Shown: piece by piece, positions 63,152 to 64,000 of the stretch
Position numbering within the stretch: the first letter of the stretch is position 1
How the letters are laid out: every line of letters starts with the position of its first letter
Assembly (NCBI RefSeq): GCF_025717515.1
Contig: NZ_JAJIRN010000012.1
Span: 122,977-186,976, forward strand
Direction of reading: 5' to 3'
DNA: 64,000 nucleotides
DNA from: Roseateles oligotrophus
GTDB lineage: Bacteria > Pseudomonadota > Gammaproteobacteria > Burkholderiales > Burkholderiaceae_C
The notes under the pieces: generated by a model
Seen by the model: the letters and a program-made list of their open reading frames with translations, nothing else
Databases searched by the model: none
What the model was told of the DNA's origin: nothing
Program-made: the position numbers and the translations under genes

Positions 63152-63215
63152 GCCGCCGGGGCGAAAACCGAAGGTTTCGCCGAAGGCAAGTCCCGGCATC
63201 GTGCGGGTAGAGCAA
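63152..63215 (-). repeat. Dispersed repeat, right copy
   Basis: Inverted copy of 61021-61085. It lies within the 409-bp gap 62856-63264, where I see no gene; short frames there translate the same repeat (e.g. MPGLAF). Confidence 0.7.
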
Positions 63216-63264
63216 ATTAACCGAAGCCGATGAGCGTAAGCGTCTTGTCATTGGGAGCTAACGC

Positions 63265-64000
63265 CTAAAGCACAGCCCCACTCCCTACCCCCGAAAACCT
63301 CCCCCGATACTCCTCCGGCGTAATCCCGTGATGCCGCTTCAAACTCCGCTGCAAGCTATCCACCGACCCGAAGCCGGCCCGCTGCGCGACCCGCGCCAAA
63401 GGCCAGCTCGTCTGCTCTAGATGCGACTTGGCGCGGTCCAGCCGCAAGGCTTCGACAAAGCGCGCCGGTGTCTGCCCGGTCTCGCTCAAGAACAGCCTTG
63501 CGAAATGGCGCTCGCTCATATGTACGCGTAAGGCCAGCGCGCCAATGCTCAAGTCCACGGCCGGATGCTCGGCCATCCAACTCAACAACTCCCCTAAGCG
63601 TTGCCCCGCCTTACCCGACTTGCCGCTCGCCTGCGTCTGCGCCTGCAGGCCGGCCGAATATTGCGACTGCCCACCCGGCCGGCGCAGATACAGCACCAGA
63701 TCACGCGCCACCTGCAAGGCTAGCGCCTGACCGAGATCGGCCTCGACCAGCGCCAAGGACAAGTCAATCGCGGCGGTGATGCCGGCCGAGCTGTAGAGCG
63801 GCGGATCGGCAACATAGATCGCATCCGGCTCCAGCAAGACCTTCGGAAACATGGCGGCCAAGCGCCCGCAGTATTGCCAATGCGTGGTGACACGCCGGCC
63901 ATCGAACAGCCCGGCCGCGGCAAGCGCAAAGGCGCCGGTGCAAACGCTGCCCATGCGCCGCACTTGAGGCGCGCGGCGCTGCAACCAGGGAATCAGCCTC
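63265..64000 (-). CDS. GlxA-family AraC-type regulator (5' end outside the window)
   Basis: At least 244 residues; the N-terminus lies beyond the right edge, since the frame stays open to 64000. The DJ-1/PfpI-like domain is partly seen (RRMGSVCTGAFALAAAGLFDG). The C-terminal AraC HTH has two motifs: SIGALALRVHMSERHFARLF and AQRAGFGSVDSLQRSLKRHH. Regulators of this group sense small metabolites through the DJ-1-like part. Target unknown. Confidence 0.9.
   Translation of the reverse strand, partial: RLIPWLQRRAPQVRRMGSVCTGAFALAAAGLFDGRRVTTHWQYCGRLAAMFPKVLLEPDAIYVADPPLYSSAGITAAIDLSLALVEADLGQALALQVARDLVLYLRRPGGQSQYSAGLQAQTQASGKSGKAGQRLGELLSWMAEHPAVDLSIGALALRVHMSERHFARLFLSETGQTPARFVEALRLDRAKSHLEQTSWPLARVAQRAGFGSVDSLQRSLKRHHGITPEEYRGRFSGVGSGAVL

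Overview
The window is G+C-rich, gene-dense chromosomal DNA. The families present (PEP-CTERM sorted protein, DUF2868/DUF3482 pair, PduO-type adenosyltransferase, short CadR-linked CDF exporter, proteobacterial gshA and mnmE, and the intergenic repeats) point to a betaproteobacterium of the order Burkholderiales, probably the Roseateles/Paucibacter/Rubrivivax group. That placement is inferred from gene content; no rRNA or tRNA gene was seen. Most genes are housekeeping or accessory metabolism, and I saw no prophage, plasmid backbone, integrase or CRISPR array.

Layout. 0-8.3 kb: end of an FAD-linked oxidase, acetyltransferases, a cobalamin adenosyltransferase, a WYL regulator divergent from an HNH-like protein, a PEP-CTERM protein, an AbrB/PIN toxin-antitoxin operon, and a MazG-type pyrophosphohydrolase overlapping a DnaQ-like exonuclease. 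8.3-10.6 kb: two similar DnaA-box modules flank the queuosine genes queD (a triple-domain fusion) and queE. 10.6-20.8 kb: methyltransferase, SUV3-like helicase, CHAP-domain protein, Kef-type antiporter, DUF2868 plus GTPase/DUF3482 pair, lipoprotein. 20.9-30.5 kb: Cache protein, then a GH3 glycosidase / PTS permease / multidomain PTS phosphotransferase operon behind a palindromic operator, and a sensor kinase. 30.6-42.8 kb: class II aldolase, peptidases (DUF885, M48, M28), gshA, acyl-CoA dehydrogenase, diguanylate cyclase, apt. 43-50.5 kb: a lipoprotein/barrel pair, a MASE1 kinase whose gene overlaps a convergent response regulator, mnmE, a repeat cluster and a Crp-type regulator. 51-60 kb: POT peptide transporter, a MerR/DUF4124/CDF metal module, and an S9-M16-M16-Cdd1 operon. 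60-64 kb: an EF-hand protein, two periplasmic-binding-type proteins between inverted repeats, and a partial GlxA-type regulator.

The strongest unexpected signal is the pair of modules at about 8.31-8.55 and 10.38-10.63 kb. Each has TAG-repeat (DnaA-trio-like) sequence, a 14-nt spacer, a DnaA box, about 110 nt, then two inverted DnaA boxes 19 nt apart, with an A+T-rich tract next to the trio. The boxes recur with a period of 2071-2072 bp. They look like a duplicated or bipartite replication origin placed around queDE instead of dnaA. Functionally, the window also suggests a bacterium that scavenges peptides (POT transporter, many exported peptidases) and amino sugars (PTS/GH3 operon).
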